A DNA stretch of 64,000 bases from Pseudomonadota bacterium (GCA_023390985.1 JAEWBU010000267.1:1-64000), one strand, 5' to 3'; shown: positions 43,021-52,810, counted from the first letter of the stretch. Made by a program: numbers and translations. Notes: generated by a model from the letters alone, not told the origin.

Positions 43021-43920
43021 GTGGATCGCCTGCAGGTCATGGAGATGTTCGTGCGGCTGGTGGAGCTGGGCAGCTTCTCCCGGGCGGCGGACGAATTCAG
43101 GACCACCCAGCCCACGATCACCAAGCACATCGCCGCGCTGGAGGCGCGGCTGAAGGCTCGGCTGCTCAACCGCAACACGCGCGGCGTGAGCCCGACCGAG
43201 GCCGGCGCGATCTACTACGACAAGTGCAAGGCGCTGCTGCGCGACGCCGAGGAGGCGGACGGCGCGGTGCGCCCGCGGCAGGACCATGCGCAGGGTCTGC
43301 TGCGCATCGGCAGCTCGGTGGCGTTCGGGCGCCGGGTGGTCGTGCCGCTGGCGCTGGAGTTCCTGTCGCGCCATCCGCAGGTGCGCGTGGACCTGAGCTT
43401 CGAGGACCGCTACACCGATCTGGTGGGGCAGGGCATCGACGTGGCGCTTCGCCTGGGCAAGCTCGCCGACTCGACGCTGGGCGCGCGCTTCCTGGGCGTG
43501 AACCCGTGGCTGCTGGTGGCCTCGCCGGAATACCTGCGGAAAGCCGGCACGCCGACCGCGCCGGAACAGCTGCAGGAGCACGCCGCGCTGATCTACAGCA
43601 GCGTGCAGGGCAACGACGTCTGGCTGCTGCGGTCTCCGGGCCGGGAGACGGTGACCGTGCCGGTCAGCGGCAGCCTGCGCTCGAACAACCTGTCGGCCGT
43701 GCTCGCCGCGGCGCGCGGCCACCTGGGCATCGCGGCGCTGCCGCGCTACGTGGCCGAAAAGGCGCTGCGCAGCGGCGATGTGCGGCAGGTGCTGGAAGGC
43801 TACGAACTCCCCGAGCAGGAGATCCACGCCGTCTACCCGTCGCCCAAGCTGGTGCCGGCGAAGGTGCAGGCGTTCATCGCCTTCCTGGACGGCCGCTTCG
43901 CCGGCCGCTGGTGGGAGTAG
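43021..43920 (+). CDS. LysR-type transcriptional regulator
   Basis: A 299-residue regulator with N-terminal helix-turn-helix (LGSFSRAADEFRTTQPTITKHIAALEARL) and an effector domain with DRYTDLVGQGIDVALRLGKLADSTL, the DsdC/CrgA-like branch common in Burkholderiales. GTG start one base after the GntR stop. It immediately precedes the gcl operon, whose upstream region carries ATTCC-N5-GGAAT with T-N11-A geometry, so it is the likely activator of gcl-hyi-glxR. Confidence 0.9.
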   Translation: MDRLQVMEMFVRLVELGSFSRAADEFRTTQPTITKHIAALEARLKARLLNRNTRGVSPTEAGAIYYDKCKALLRDAEEADGAVRPRQDHAQGLLRIGSSVAFGRRVVVPLALEFLSRHPQVRVDLSFEDRYTDLVGQGIDVALRLGKLADSTLGARFLGVNPWLLVASPEYLRKAGTPTAPEQLQEHAALIYSSVQGNDVWLLRSPGRETVTVPVSGSLRSNNLSAVLAAARGHLGIAALPRYVAEKALRSGDVRQVLEGYELPEQEIHAVYPSPKLVPAKVQAFIAFLDGRFAGRWWE

Positions 43921-43935
43921 CCGCAGCCCGGCGTG

Positions 43936-43960
43936 ATTCCGCCGCGGAATAAGTGATATC
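43936..43960 (+). promoter_or_regulatory. Shared LysR-type operator candidate (copy 2)
   Basis: ATTCC-N5-GGAATA-N5-TATC begins 92 bp before the gcl ATG, matching 31171-31195 with identical spacing. A -10-like AAGAAT occurs at 43997-44002, 47 bp past the GGAAT arm, the same distance as at the other site. Confidence 0.55.
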
Positions 43961-44027
43961 GCCGGGGCTGGCGTTCCCGGATCCAAGCGGCAGCTGAAGA
44001 ATCGGTCGCACTGCAAGGAGCGAACCG

Positions 44028-45824
44028 ATGCCCCGAATGAAAGCCGCGATGGCGGCCGTGCTCGTGATGGAGAAGGAAGGGATCACCCAGGCCTTCGGCA
44101 TCCCCGGCGCCGCCATCAATCCCCTCTACGCGCAGCTGAAGGAACGCCAGACCATCTCGCACGTGCTGGCCCGGCACGTGGAGGGCGCTTCCCACATGGC
44201 CGAGGGCTACACCCGCGCCAAGGCCGGCAACATCGGCGTGTGCATAGGCACCTCGGGGCCCGCGGGCACCGACATGATCACCGGCCTCTATTCCGCGAGC
44301 GCCGACTCCATCCCCATCCTCTGCATCACCGGCCAGGCGCCGCGCGCACGGCTGCACAAGGAGGACTTCCAGGCCGTCGACATCGCCTCGATCGCGAGGC
44401 CCGTGACCAAGATGGCGACCACCGTGCTGGAGCCCGCGCAGCTGCCGCAGGTCTTCCAGCAGGCCTTCCACCTGATGCGCTCGGGCCGGCCGGGCCCCGT
44501 CCTCATCGACCTTCCGCTGGACGTGCAGATGGCGGAGATCGAGTTCGACATCGACGCCTACGAGCCGCTGCCGGTCTACAAGCCGGCCGCGAGCCGACGG
44601 CAGGCGGAGAAGGTGCTGGACATGCTCGCGACCGCGCAGCGGCCGCTGATCGTGGCCGGAGGCGGCATCATCAACGCGGACGCCGCCGACGAGCTGGTGG
44701 CATTCGCGGAGCTCACGGGCATCCCGGTGATCCCGACGCTGATGGCCTGGGGCGCGATCCCCGACGACCATCCGCTGATGGCGGGCATGTGCGGGCTGCA
44801 GACCAGCCACCGCTACGGCAACGCGACGCTGCTGGCCTCCGACGTCGTGCTCGGCATCGGCAACCGCTGGGCGAACCGCCACACCGGCTCGCCCGAGGTC
44901 TATTGCAAGGGCCGCCGCTTCGTCCACATCGACATCGAGCCCACGCAGATCGGCCGCGTCTTCGCGCCCGACCTGGGCATCGTGTCGGACGCGGGCGCCG
45001 CGCTGCGGCTGCTGATCGAAGTGGCGCGGGAGCGCATCGCGGCCGGCCGCTTCCCGCGGTGGAGCGAGTGGTCGCGCGACTGCCTGGCCCGCAAGACCGA
45101 CCTGGGCCAGCAGCGCAAGACCCACTTCGATGACGTGCCGATCAAGCCGCAGCGCGTGTACCAGGCGATGAACGAGGCCTTCGGCCGCGACGTGACGTAC
45201 GTGTCCACCATCGGGCTGTCGCAGATCGCCGGCGCGCAGTTCCTGCACGTCTACGGTCCGCGGCGCTGGATCAACTGCGGGCAGGCCGGCCCGCTGGGCT
45301 GGACGGTGCCGGCCGCGCTCGGCGTGCGCGCGGCCGACCCGCAGGCGCGGCTGGTCGCGCTGTCCGGCGACTACGACTTCCAGTTCATGCTGGAGGAGCT
45401 GGCCGTGGGCGCGCAGTTCAAGCTGCCCTACATCCACGTGGTGGTGAACAACAGCTACCTCGGCCTGATCCGGCAGGCGCAGCGCGGCTTCGCGATGGAC
45501 TACTGCGTGCAGCTGGCCTTCGACAACATCAACGTGCCGGACGAAGAACCCGCCGCCGGCTACGGCGTCGACCACGTGAAGGTGGTCGAAGGGCTGGGCT
45601 GCAAGGCGATCCGGGTGCACGAGCCCGGCGACCTCGCCGCGGCGCTGCACCAGGCCGAGGCCTGGATGGCCGAGTACCGCGTGCCGGTCGTGGTCGAAGT
45701 GCTGCTGGAGCGGGTGACGAACATCGCGATGGGCACCGAGATCGACAACATCGTCGAGTTCGAGGAGCTCGCCGCGAGCGCCGCCGATGCGCCGACGGCG
45801 GTGGGCCTCGCGCTGCTCGACTGA
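44028..45824 (+). CDS. gcl: Glyoxylate carboligase (tartronate-semialdehyde synthase)
   Basis: A 598-residue ThDP enzyme joining two glyoxylates into tartronate semialdehyde with loss of CO2. The diagnostic feature is Val51 ([15 protein letters not shown]) where other ThDP enzymes have the catalytic Glu, as in E. coli Gcl. The ThDP-binding [14 protein letters not shown]...[12 protein letters not shown] region (about 445-490) and FAD-binding centre are intact. AAGGAG precedes the ATG. It starts the gcl-hyi-glxR operon. Confidence 0.96.
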   Translation: MPRMKAAMAAVLVMEKEGITQAFGIPGAAINPLYAQLKERQTISHVLARHVEGASHMAEGYTRAKAGNIGVCIGTSGPAGTDMITGLYSASADSIPILCITGQAPRARLHKEDFQAVDIASIARPVTKMATTVLEPAQLPQVFQQAFHLMRSGRPGPVLIDLPLDVQMAEIEFDIDAYEPLPVYKPAASRRQAEKVLDMLATAQRPLIVAGGGIINADAADELVAFAELTGIPVIPTLMAWGAIPDDHPLMAGMCGLQTSHRYGNATLLASDVVLGIGNRWANRHTGSPEVYCKGRRFVHIDIEPTQIGRVFAPDLGIVSDAGAALRLLIEVARERIAAGRFPRWSEWSRDCLARKTDLGQQRKTHFDDVPIKPQRVYQAMNEAFGRDVTYVSTIGLSQIAGAQFLHVYGPRRWINCGQAGPLGWTVPAALGVRAADPQARLVALSGDYDFQFMLEELAVGAQFKLPYIHVVVNNSYLGLIRQAQRGFAMDYCVQLAFDNINVPDEEPAAGYGVDHVKVVEGLGCKAIRVHEPGDLAAALHQAEAWMAEYRVPVVVEVLLERVTNIAMGTEIDNIVEFEELAASAADAPTAVGLALLD

Positions 45825-45836
45825 GAGGACCGCGAC

Positions 45837-46616
45837 ATGCCCCGCTTCGCCGCCAACCTCACCATGCTCTTCACCGAGGTGCCGTTCCTCGACCGGTTCG
45901 CGCTTGCCGCGCGGGCCGGATTCGAGGGCGTCGAGTTCCTCTTCCCCTACGACCATCCCGCGGGCGAGATCCGCCGCCGGCTCGACGAGCACCGGCTCTA
46001 CCTCGTGCTGCACAACCTGCCCGCGGGCGACTGGGCGGCCGGCGAACGCGGCATCGCCTGCCATCCGGACCGCGTGGCGGAGTTCCGCGACGGCGTCGGC
46101 ATTGCGCTGCGCTACGCGCGGGACCTGGGTGTGAACCAGCTCAATTGCCTGGCGGGGAAGGCCCCGCCCGGCGTGCCGGCCGCGCAGTTGCACGAAACGC
46201 TGGTGGCCAACCTGCGCTACGCGGCGAAGCGCCTGCGGGAGGAGGGCATCACCCTGCTGGTCGAGCCGATCAACACCTTCGACGTCCCCGGTTTCCATCT
46301 CTGCCGCACGCGCCAGGCGCTCGACCTGATCGACGAGGTCGGGGCCGACAACCTGCGGCTGCAGTACGACGTCTATCACGCGCAGCGGATGGAGGGCGAG
46401 TTGGCGGCCACGCTGGAGAAGGAGCTGCCGCGGATCGGCCACGTGCAGGTCGCCGACAACCCGGGCCGCCACGAGCCCGGCACCGGCGAGATCCACTACG
46501 GTTTCCTGTTCGAGCACCTGGACCGCATCGGCTACGCCGGCTGGGTCGGGTGCGAATACAAGCCGGCCGCGACCACCGGAGCCGGCCTGGGTTGGAGGAG
46601 GGTGCTGTGCAAATGA
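45837..46616 (+). CDS. hyi: Hydroxypyruvate isomerase
   Basis: A 259-residue TIM-barrel isomerase interconverting hydroxypyruvate and tartronate semialdehyde. PRFAANLTMLFTEVPFLDRF is the Hyi N-terminus, LLVEPINTFDVPGF holds the catalytic Glu, and LQYDVYHAQRMEGEL plus HVQVADNPGRHEPGTGEI supply metal ligands and the second Glu. It lies 12 bp after gcl and overlaps glxR by 4 bp. The C-terminus (GLGWRRVLCK) is slightly altered from the usual LGWL. Confidence 0.95.
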   Translation: MPRFAANLTMLFTEVPFLDRFALAARAGFEGVEFLFPYDHPAGEIRRRLDEHRLYLVLHNLPAGDWAAGERGIACHPDRVAEFRDGVGIALRYARDLGVNQLNCLAGKAPPGVPAAQLHETLVANLRYAAKRLREEGITLLVEPINTFDVPGFHLCRTRQALDLIDEVGADNLRLQYDVYHAQRMEGELAATLEKELPRIGHVQVADNPGRHEPGTGEIHYGFLFEHLDRIGYAGWVGCEYKPAATTGAGLGWRRVLCK

Positions 46617-47491
46617 AACTCGGATTCATCGGCCTCGGCATCATGGGCGCGCCCATGTGCGGGCACCTGCTCCAGGCCGGGCACCCGCTGTTCGTGCACA
46701 CCCGCGGCAGGGTGCCGGAGGCGATCGCCCAGAGCCCGGCGACCTTCTGCACCAGCCAGCGCGGCGTGGCCGAGCGCGCGGACATCGTCTTCATCATGGT
46801 GCCCGACACGCCGGACGTGGAGGCGGTGCTCTTCTCCGAACGCGGCGTGGCCTCGGGCCTCACGCCGGGCAAGGTGGTGGTCGACATGAGCTCGATCTCG
46901 CCGGTGGCCACCAAGGACTTCGCGCGCCGCATCAACGCGCTGGGTTGCGACTACCTCGACGCGCCGGTGTCCGGCGGCGAGGTCGGGGCGCGCGACGCGA
47001 CGCTGTCCATCATGGTCGGCGGCGAGGAAGGCGTGTTCCAGCGCGTGCTGCCGCTCTTCCAGCGGATGGGCAGGAACATCAGCCGGGTCGGCGCGAACGG
47101 CGACGGCCAGACGGCCAAGGTGGCCAACCAGGTCGTCGTGGCCCTGAACATCCAGGCCGTCGCCGAGGCGCTGCTGTTCGCCGCGCGGGCCGGTGCGGAC
47201 CCCGCGCGCGTGCGCGAAGCCCTGATGGGCGGGTTCGCTTCGTCGCGGGTGCTGGAGGTGCATGGCGATCGCATGATCGGCCGCGCCTTCGCGCCGGGCT
47301 TTCGCATCGCGTTGCATCGCAAGGACCTGAACCTGGCGTTGTCGAGCGCGCGGGACTTCGGCCTCGCGATGCCGAACACGTCGACCGCCATGGAGCTGCT
47401 GGACGCCTGCATCGCCGACGGCGGCGGCGGCTGGGACCACTCGGCGCTGATCCGCGCGCTCGAGAAGTCGTCGGGGTTCGAACTGGGCTAG
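46613..47491 (+). CDS. glxR: 2-hydroxy-3-oxopropionate (tartronate semialdehyde) reductase
   Basis: A 292-residue beta-hydroxyacid dehydrogenase that makes D-glycerate from tartronate semialdehyde. It has the Rossmann loop GFIGLGIMGAPM, the substrate loop DAPVSGGEVGARDATLSIMVGG, catalytic Lys in GQTAKVANQVVVALN and the GFRIALHRKDLNLAL segment typical of GlxR/GarR. It completes the glycerate pathway after gcl and hyi. Its stop overlaps the convergent receiver gene by 4 bp. Confidence 0.95.
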   Translation: MKLGFIGLGIMGAPMCGHLLQAGHPLFVHTRGRVPEAIAQSPATFCTSQRGVAERADIVFIMVPDTPDVEAVLFSERGVASGLTPGKVVVDMSSISPVATKDFARRINALGCDYLDAPVSGGEVGARDATLSIMVGGEEGVFQRVLPLFQRMGRNISRVGANGDGQTAKVANQVVVALNIQAVAEALLFAARAGADPARVREALMGGFASSRVLEVHGDRMIGRAFAPGFRIALHRKDLNLALSSARDFGLAMPNTSTAMELLDACIADGGGGWDHSALIRALEKSSGFELG

Positions 47492-47871
47492 GCGGGCCCT
47501 TTGGGGCGTACGGCGCGCAGCGTGCCGACGATCTTCAGGAATTCGTCCAGCGAGAACGGCTTGCGCAGGAAGGCCTGGTAGGGCACGGCATAGGCGCGCA
47601 GCGCCGATTCCGGGGCGCCGCTGATCATCAGCACGGGCAGGGCGGCGTACCGCGGCATGTCGCGCAGCGCCTTCACCAGCATGGCCCCGTTCATGCCGGG
47701 CATCATGAAGTCGGTGATCAGCAGGTCCGGCGCCGCTTCCTCCAGGCGAAGCAGGGCCTGCCGGGCATCGGGTGCGACCGTGACCTCGTAGCCGATGTCG
47801 GCGAGCAGCAGCGCGAGCACCTCCGCGCTGGAGAGTTCGTCTTCGACCAGCAGGATGCGAGGTGCCGTCAT
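47488..47871 (-). CDS. Single-domain response regulator (KaiC cassette B)
   Basis: A 127-residue stand-alone receiver: acidic pocket in LLVEDE, phosphoacceptor D54 (LLITDFMMPGMNG), Ser in VLMISGAPE, and Lys in FLRKPFSLDEFL. No output domain is present, as in CheY/Spo0F-type relays. It is last in a cassette read leftward: histidine kinase, KaiC-like ATPase, receiver, with a 24-bp gap after the ATPase gene. Confidence 0.92.
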   Translation of the reverse strand: MTAPRILLVEDELSSAEVLALLLADIGYEVTVAPDARQALLRLEEAAPDLLITDFMMPGMNGAMLVKALRDMPRYAALPVLMISGAPESALRAYAVPYQAFLRKPFSLDEFLKIVGTLRAVRPKGPA

Positions 47872-47895
47872 CCGGAACCCTCCCGGGCAAGAGAC

Positions 47896-49311
47896 TCAGT
47901 CTCCAATGCTCGGCTCCTCCACCAGCGCCACGCCGGTCGGCGTCAGCTTCAGCTCCCTCTCCCGCAGGTCGCAGCGGCTCACGCGGCTCTTGCGGATGGT
48001 CGCGAAGCGCCGCATGGCCGGCGACTTCATCATGTGCAGGTCCAGCACGTTGTCCGCCAGCGCCGACATGGTGGCGCTGTCCAGCACCAGCGCGCGGGTC
48101 GCGTCCATCTGCTCCACGGTGATCAGCGAGGTGGTGCCCAGCGCGCGCAGCTCGCTGGTGAGCGCGGCGAGGAAGGCACCGCCGCGGTCGCTGAATCCCG
48201 GCGTGGCCATCAGGCCGCCGGCGCCGTCGATCACCACGCGCGCGTGGCGGCTTTGGGCCACGCGCTCCAGGATGCCCGCGGCGAGTTCGTCCAGCATGTT
48301 CTCGCCGAACGACTGCCACATGAATTCCAGCGCGGCCGGGTCATCGGGCAGCCGCAGCCCCAGCGTCTCGGACACCTGCCGCAGCAGCGCCGGCGGCTCG
48401 TAGAAGCCGACGAACAGCGCGCTCGCGCCGGGCCGGGCCTGGGCCGCGAAATGCAGGGCGAGGGTGGTCTTGCCGCATCCCGACGGACCCGACAGGGCGG
48501 TCACGCTGCCCTTGGCGTAGCCGTTGATGTCGAACATCGCGTCGAGCCCGGCCACGCCGGTGCTGACGCCGATGCGCTGCACGCAGTCGGTCGGCCCCGG
48601 GCGCCGCGCCGATTCCAGGCGCGGGTAGATGACGATGCCCTGCGGCCCGATGCGGAACGAGTGGTTGCCGCGCAGCGTGCTGCTGCCGCGGAACTTGACC
48701 ACTTCGATGTTGCGCTCGCGGCGCACGCCGAACGCCCGCTCGCGCAGCAGCACGATGCCGTCGACCATGGTCTGCTCGGCCGACACCGGGCGGTCCGCGT
48801 TCTCGCTGGTGAGCAGCAGCGTGGTGCAGCCGCTGAGGGTCGAGTGGGTCTGGATGTCGCTGATGAAGAGCTTGAGCTCCTCGTCCGACTCGGCCGCGCT
48901 GGCCGCCATCACCAGGCCGTCCAGCACCACGATGCCCGCCTGGTGCGACCGCATCTCGGTGCGCAGCAGCTCGATCACGCCCTTGAGGCCCTGGCTGCGC
49001 AGCGCGTGGAAGGCGCTCACGTAATAGATCTTCTCGGGCACCACGTCGGGACGGAAGAACGTGAAGCTCTCCATGTGCTGGAACAGCCGCGCGTGCGACT
49101 CGGCCAGCAGCGTGACGTACACGACCTTGCCGCCTCCGGCCGCATGGCGGTGGACGATGTGGTTGGCCAGGATCGTCTTGCCCGCGCCGGGCGAGCCCTG
49201 GAAGATGTACACGCCCGAACGCAGCAGGCCGCCCCCCAGGATCTCGTCCAGGCCGGAAACGCCCGTGGGGATGCGGTCGATCGGCGATGCCTTCTCGGCG
49301 CCTGTGTTCAC
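47896..49311 (-). CDS. KaiC-like double RecA-fold ATPase (cassette B)
   Basis: A 471-residue protein with two KaiC domains: Walker A GSPGAGKT (39-46) and GPSGCGKT (275-282), Walker B GIVVLDGLV and ARVVIDGAG. Strand-2 Glu segments are LLAESH and GFYEPP, i.e. a single Glu rather than the Glu pair of clock KaiC. At the clock phosphosites an alignment by eye gives Ser-Ala. The GTG start overlaps the histidine kinase stop by 4 bp. It is much closer to the ATPase of cassette C (LAESH, F-EPP) than to that of cassette A. Confidence 0.9.
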   Translation of the reverse strand: MNTGAEKASPIDRIPTGVSGLDEILGGGLLRSGVYIFQGSPGAGKTILANHIVHRHAAGGGKVVYVTLLAESHARLFQHMESFTFFRPDVVPEKIYYVSAFHALRSQGLKGVIELLRTEMRSHQAGIVVLDGLVMAASAAESDEELKLFISDIQTHSTLSGCTTLLLTSENADRPVSAEQTMVDGIVLLRERAFGVRRERNIEVVKFRGSSTLRGNHSFRIGPQGIVIYPRLESARRPGPTDCVQRIGVSTGVAGLDAMFDINGYAKGSVTALSGPSGCGKTTLALHFAAQARPGASALFVGFYEPPALLRQVSETLGLRLPDDPAALEFMWQSFGENMLDELAAGILERVAQSRHARVVIDGAGGLMATPGFSDRGGAFLAALTSELRALGTTSLITVEQMDATRALVLDSATMSALADNVLDLHMMKSPAMRRFATIRKSRVSRCDLRERELKLTPTGVALVEEPSIGD

Positions 49312-50108
49312 GTACTGCCTTCCTTCCTGCCCGCGGCCCGGGCCGGCACCAGCGGCAGGCTCACGAGGAACCGCGAGCCGCCCTGCGCCACCGGGGCCAC
49401 GTCGATCACGCCTTCATGCGCGGCCACCATGCGGCCGACGATCCACAGCCCGAGGCCGAAGCCGGCGCGGTCGCGCGTGTTGGCGACCACGCGCTCGAAC
49501 TTCTCGAAGATCCTCGACCGCGCGGCGGCGTCGATGCCGGGGCCTCCGTCCGTCACCTCGAAATGGGCCATGCCGCTCTCGTCGGCCCAGGCCTTCACGC
49601 GGACCGGGCTGCCGTCGCCGTACTTGAGCGCGTTGTTCACGAGGTTGGAGAGGATCTGCTCCACCATGTGCGCGTCCCAGAAGCCCTGCGGCTCGCCTTC
49701 GACCTCGGCAGCCAGCGCGGCGCCATGGAAGGCCGCCTCGTCCGCGTGGGACTCGACGACGTTGCGCACCAGCTCGGCGACGTCGACGCGGCTGGGCGAC
49801 AGGTGCATCCCGGATGAGTTCAGCCGGCTCACGTCCAGCAGCACGACCGCGCGGCGGACATAGCGGTCGACGGTGCGCCGCGTGCGCTCGATCTCCGCAC
49901 GCAGGGTCTCGCTGCCCTCGCGCGCCGCCATCATCTCGAGCGCCGCCATGCGAAGCGCGAGCGCGTTGAGGGGGGAGCGCAGTTCATGCGCGGCGATGGC
50001 GAGGAAGTCGTCCCGCGCGGCAACGGCCTGCTCCGCACGCTCGAGGCGCGCCGACAGGTTGTCGTCGGGGGATTGGATCATTCGGTGTTGGCGCCGCAGG
50101 TCGAGCAT
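49308..50108 (-). CDS. Short soluble histidine kinase (cassette B)
   Basis: A 266-residue kinase of only HisKA and HATPase_c. H41 lies in FLAIAAHELRSPLNAL; the ATP lid has NLVNNALKYG, VTDGGPGID and GFGLGLWIV. There is no sensor or membrane segment, so input must come from a partner protein, probably the KaiC-like ATPase it overlaps. The ATG at 50108 has AGGAG; ATG at 50081 does not. It is divergent from the second kinase across 96 bp. Confidence 0.9.
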   Translation of the reverse strand: MLDLRRQHRMIQSPDDNLSARLERAEQAVAARDDFLAIAAHELRSPLNALALRMAALEMMAAREGSETLRAEIERTRRTVDRYVRRAVVLLDVSRLNSSGMHLSPSRVDVAELVRNVVESHADEAAFHGAALAAEVEGEPQGFWDAHMVEQILSNLVNNALKYGDGSPVRVKAWADESGMAHFEVTDGGPGIDAAARSRIFEKFERVVANTRDRAGFGLGLWIVGRMVAAHEGVIDVAPVAQGGSRFLVSLPLVPARAAGRKEGST

Positions 50109-50204
50109 ACCCGACGCTCCTGCCGGACGGGTGCGGCGGCCCGTTGGCATGCGTACCTACAAGTCGCGTCGCATCGCGCCGTTAGGGTAACGCTCGCCGT
50201 CGAT

Positions 50205-51311
50205 ATGGACCCACACGCATCTGCGCACCCCATTCCCGCCGCACGCCACGTGCTTGGCGTGAGGCTGCGCGCCCTCGCGGAAGTCACCGCGCGCTGGCGG
50301 CAGGACGGCATCCGCAACCTGCCCGCCCCGCTGGCCGACTGGCTGCTGGACGCCCTGCGGCATCGCCTCGAGACTGCGGCGCCGTCCGCCTCGCCGGCCG
50401 CGCGGCAGGTACTGGCGCCCGGATGGCCCGAAGCGGGACTGGACGCGGGCATCGCGCTGTTCGACCGGCTGGAGCACGACTGCCTCGCGGCCCTGCTGCA
50501 GGCCGGAGGGCTGGACGCGGCCGCCCTCGAAGCCGTGCACGAGGTGTTCAGCGAAGTCCGCGCGGCCTTGGCCGCACGGGGCGGCGAGCGCGCGGCGACC
50601 CAGACCGTGCAGCAGGCGCTGGCGGCGCGCGACCGGCAGCTCTCGATCGCCACGCATGAGCTGCGCACGCCGATCGCCTCCATCCTGCTGAACCTGGACC
50701 TGCTGGAACGCACGGCGCGGGCCCGCGGGTCGCTCGATGTGGACGCGGTGGGCCGCCTGCTCGCCGTGCCGTCGCGCCAGCTGCGGCGGCTGACCCGGAT
50801 GGTGGACCTGCTGCTGGATGCAGCGCAGGTCGAGAACGAGCGCCTGGTGCTGCAGCCGGAGCCGGTGGACCTGTGCCAGCTCGTCCACGAGTCGGTGGCG
50901 CGGCTGGCCGAGATGGCGCGCGAGGCGGGCTGCAGGCTGGACATGCAGGGCTGCGCGCCGGTGGTGGGCCGCTGGGACCGGCTCCGGCTGGAGCAGGTCG
51001 TCAGCAACCTGGTGACGAACGCGATCAAGTACGGCGGCGGCCGCATCGAGGTGAGCACCGGGGAGAATGGCGGCGAGGCCGGCCTGTCGGTGCGGGACCA
51101 TGGCGCTGGGATCGCCGCCGAGGACCAGCAGCGCATCTTCGAGCCGTTCGAGCGGCTCGCCCGCAACTCCGCCGAAGAGGGCGCGGGTTTGGGCCTGTAC
51201 ATCGTCCGCGAGATCGTCCGCGCGCACGGCGGGCGGATCTCCATCGACAGCCGGCCCGGCGCCGGCGCGACCTTCACCGTGCACCTGCCGATCGAGCGCG
51301 AGGAGAACTGA
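50205..51311 (+). CDS. Soluble histidine kinase with helical N-terminal region (cassette C)
   Basis: A 368-residue kinase. Residues 1-135 are helical, Ala/Leu/Arg-rich and resemble an RsbR-type or rhizobial N-terminal domain only loosely. HisKA has H151 (LSIATHELRTPI), HATPase_c has NLVTNAIKYGGG, VRDHGAGI and GAGLGLYIV. No membrane segment is visible. The stop shares one base with the KaiC-like gene start. The 96-bp divergent spacer (50109-50204) holds no recognisable motif beyond possible promoters. Confidence 0.9.
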   Translation: MDPHASAHPIPAARHVLGVRLRALAEVTARWRQDGIRNLPAPLADWLLDALRHRLETAAPSASPAARQVLAPGWPEAGLDAGIALFDRLEHDCLAALLQAGGLDAAALEAVHEVFSEVRAALAARGGERAATQTVQQALAARDRQLSIATHELRTPIASILLNLDLLERTARARGSLDVDAVGRLLAVPSRQLRRLTRMVDLLLDAAQVENERLVLQPEPVDLCQLVHESVARLAEMAREAGCRLDMQGCAPVVGRWDRLRLEQVVSNLVTNAIKYGGGRIEVSTGENGGEAGLSVRDHGAGIAAEDQQRIFEPFERLARNSAEEGAGLGLYIVREIVRAHGGRISIDSRPGAGATFTVHLPIEREEN

Positions 51312-52810
51312 TGGCGAGCCAGCGAAAGAAGCCCGCGACCCCACCACCCACCGACGAGCCGGACCGCATCGAAAGCGGCATCCCGCGCCTGGACTTCATC
51401 CTCAAGGGCGGATTCTTCCGCGGCGGCATCTACACGCTCTACGGTCCGCCGGGGGCCGGCAAGACCATCATGGCCAACCAGCTCTGCTTCAACCACATCG
51501 GCAAGACCGGGCTGCCGTGCGTGTACTTCACGATCCTGGCCGAATCGCATTCGAAGATGGTGCGCCACCTGTCGAGCCTGAAGTTCTTCGACGCCCGGGC
51601 CGTGGGCAGCAAGCTCAAGTACATCTCGGGCTACCAGACGCTCAAGGATGAGGGCCTGAAAGGCCTGCTGCGGCTGCTGCAGGCCACGGTGATGCAGGAA
51701 AAGCCCAGCATCCTGATCATCGACGGGCTCGAGTCGGTGGAGCAGGCCGCCGGCCAGCGGCTGGACGCCAAGGAGTTCCTGCAGCAATTGCAGGCGTTCA
51801 CCGCGATGACCGGCACCACGACCCTGCTGTGCGCGGTCGAGAGCGTAGGCTCGGCGCGGCGCGACGAGAACGCGATGGTGGACGGCGTGATCGAGCTGTC
51901 GGACCAGCTCATCGGCCCGCGCGCCGTGCGCGAGCTGACGGTGCACAAGTTCCGCGGCTGCGGCTACCTGCGCGGCAGGCACGAGGTGGAGATCACCGAG
52001 AACGGCGTGCAGATCCACCCGCGTACCGAGATCCAGTTCGACCAGCCGCCCGCGCACGCCACGGAAGAGCGGCAGCGCATGGCGTTCGGCGTGGCGGAAC
52101 TGGACCGCATGATGAACGGCGGCATCCTGTCCGGCTCCACGCTGGCGCTGCTGGGCGCGCCGGGCTCGGGCAAGACCACGCTGGGCCTGAGCTTCCTGGT
52201 CGAGGGCGCACGGCTCGGGCACAAGGGCATGTACTTCGGCTTCTTCGAGCCGCCGCCCCGGCTGATGGAGCGGGCCGAGGCGATGGGCATCCCGCTGCGT
52301 CGCCACGTGGACGACGGCACCATCGAGCTCATCTGGCAGCCGCCGCTGGAGCACTACATGGATGCGCTGGCCGAGTCGCTGCTGGAGCGCGTGCGTTCGG
52401 AGAAGGAGGCGCGGCGCCGGCTGTTCATCGACGGCGTGCAGGGTTTCGCCGCGGCCGCGGTGTACGAGGACCGCCTGCCGCGCTTCCTGTCGGCATTGAC
52501 CAACCAGCTGCGCACCTGGGACGTGACCACGCTGATCTCGGATGAGCTGCCGCTGTTCGGCTCCGAGGTGGAACTGCCCAACCCGGAACTGGCCCACGTG
52601 GTGGAGACGGTGGTGCTGCTGCGGTACGTCGAGCTGAAGTCGCAGTTGCACCGGCTGGTATCGATCATGAAGATGCGCGAGAGTCCGTACGACACCTCGA
52701 TCCGCGAGTTCACCATGGACGACCGCGGCATCCAGGTGAGCGGCTCGTTCGACAGCGCCGAATCCATCCTGTCGGGCTATGCCCGCAGCCGCCGCGGAGA
52801 CGACAAGTGA
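51311..52810 (+). CDS. KaiC-like double RecA-fold ATPase (cassette C)
   Basis: A 499-residue double KaiC protein: Walker A GPPGAGKT (45-52) and GAPGSGKT (282-289), Walker B SILIIDGLES and RLFIDGVQG. Strand-2 segments ILAESH and GFFEPP match cassette B. At the clock phosphosites both residues are lost (Ala-His by eye alignment), so CI/CII-style autophosphorylation there is not possible. GAGGAG lies before the ATG, which overlaps the kinase stop; its own stop overlaps the receiver start by 4 bp. Confidence 0.9.
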   Translation: MASQRKKPATPPPTDEPDRIESGIPRLDFILKGGFFRGGIYTLYGPPGAGKTIMANQLCFNHIGKTGLPCVYFTILAESHSKMVRHLSSLKFFDARAVGSKLKYISGYQTLKDEGLKGLLRLLQATVMQEKPSILIIDGLESVEQAAGQRLDAKEFLQQLQAFTAMTGTTTLLCAVESVGSARRDENAMVDGVIELSDQLIGPRAVRELTVHKFRGCGYLRGRHEVEITENGVQIHPRTEIQFDQPPAHATEERQRMAFGVAELDRMMNGGILSGSTLALLGAPGSGKTTLGLSFLVEGARLGHKGMYFGFFEPPPRLMERAEAMGIPLRRHVDDGTIELIWQPPLEHYMDALAESLLERVRSEKEARRRLFIDGVQGFAAAAVYEDRLPRFLSALTNQLRTWDVTTLISDELPLFGSEVELPNPELAHVVETVVLLRYVELKSQLHRLVSIMKMRESPYDTSIREFTMDDRGIQVSGSFDSAESILSGYARSRRGDDK

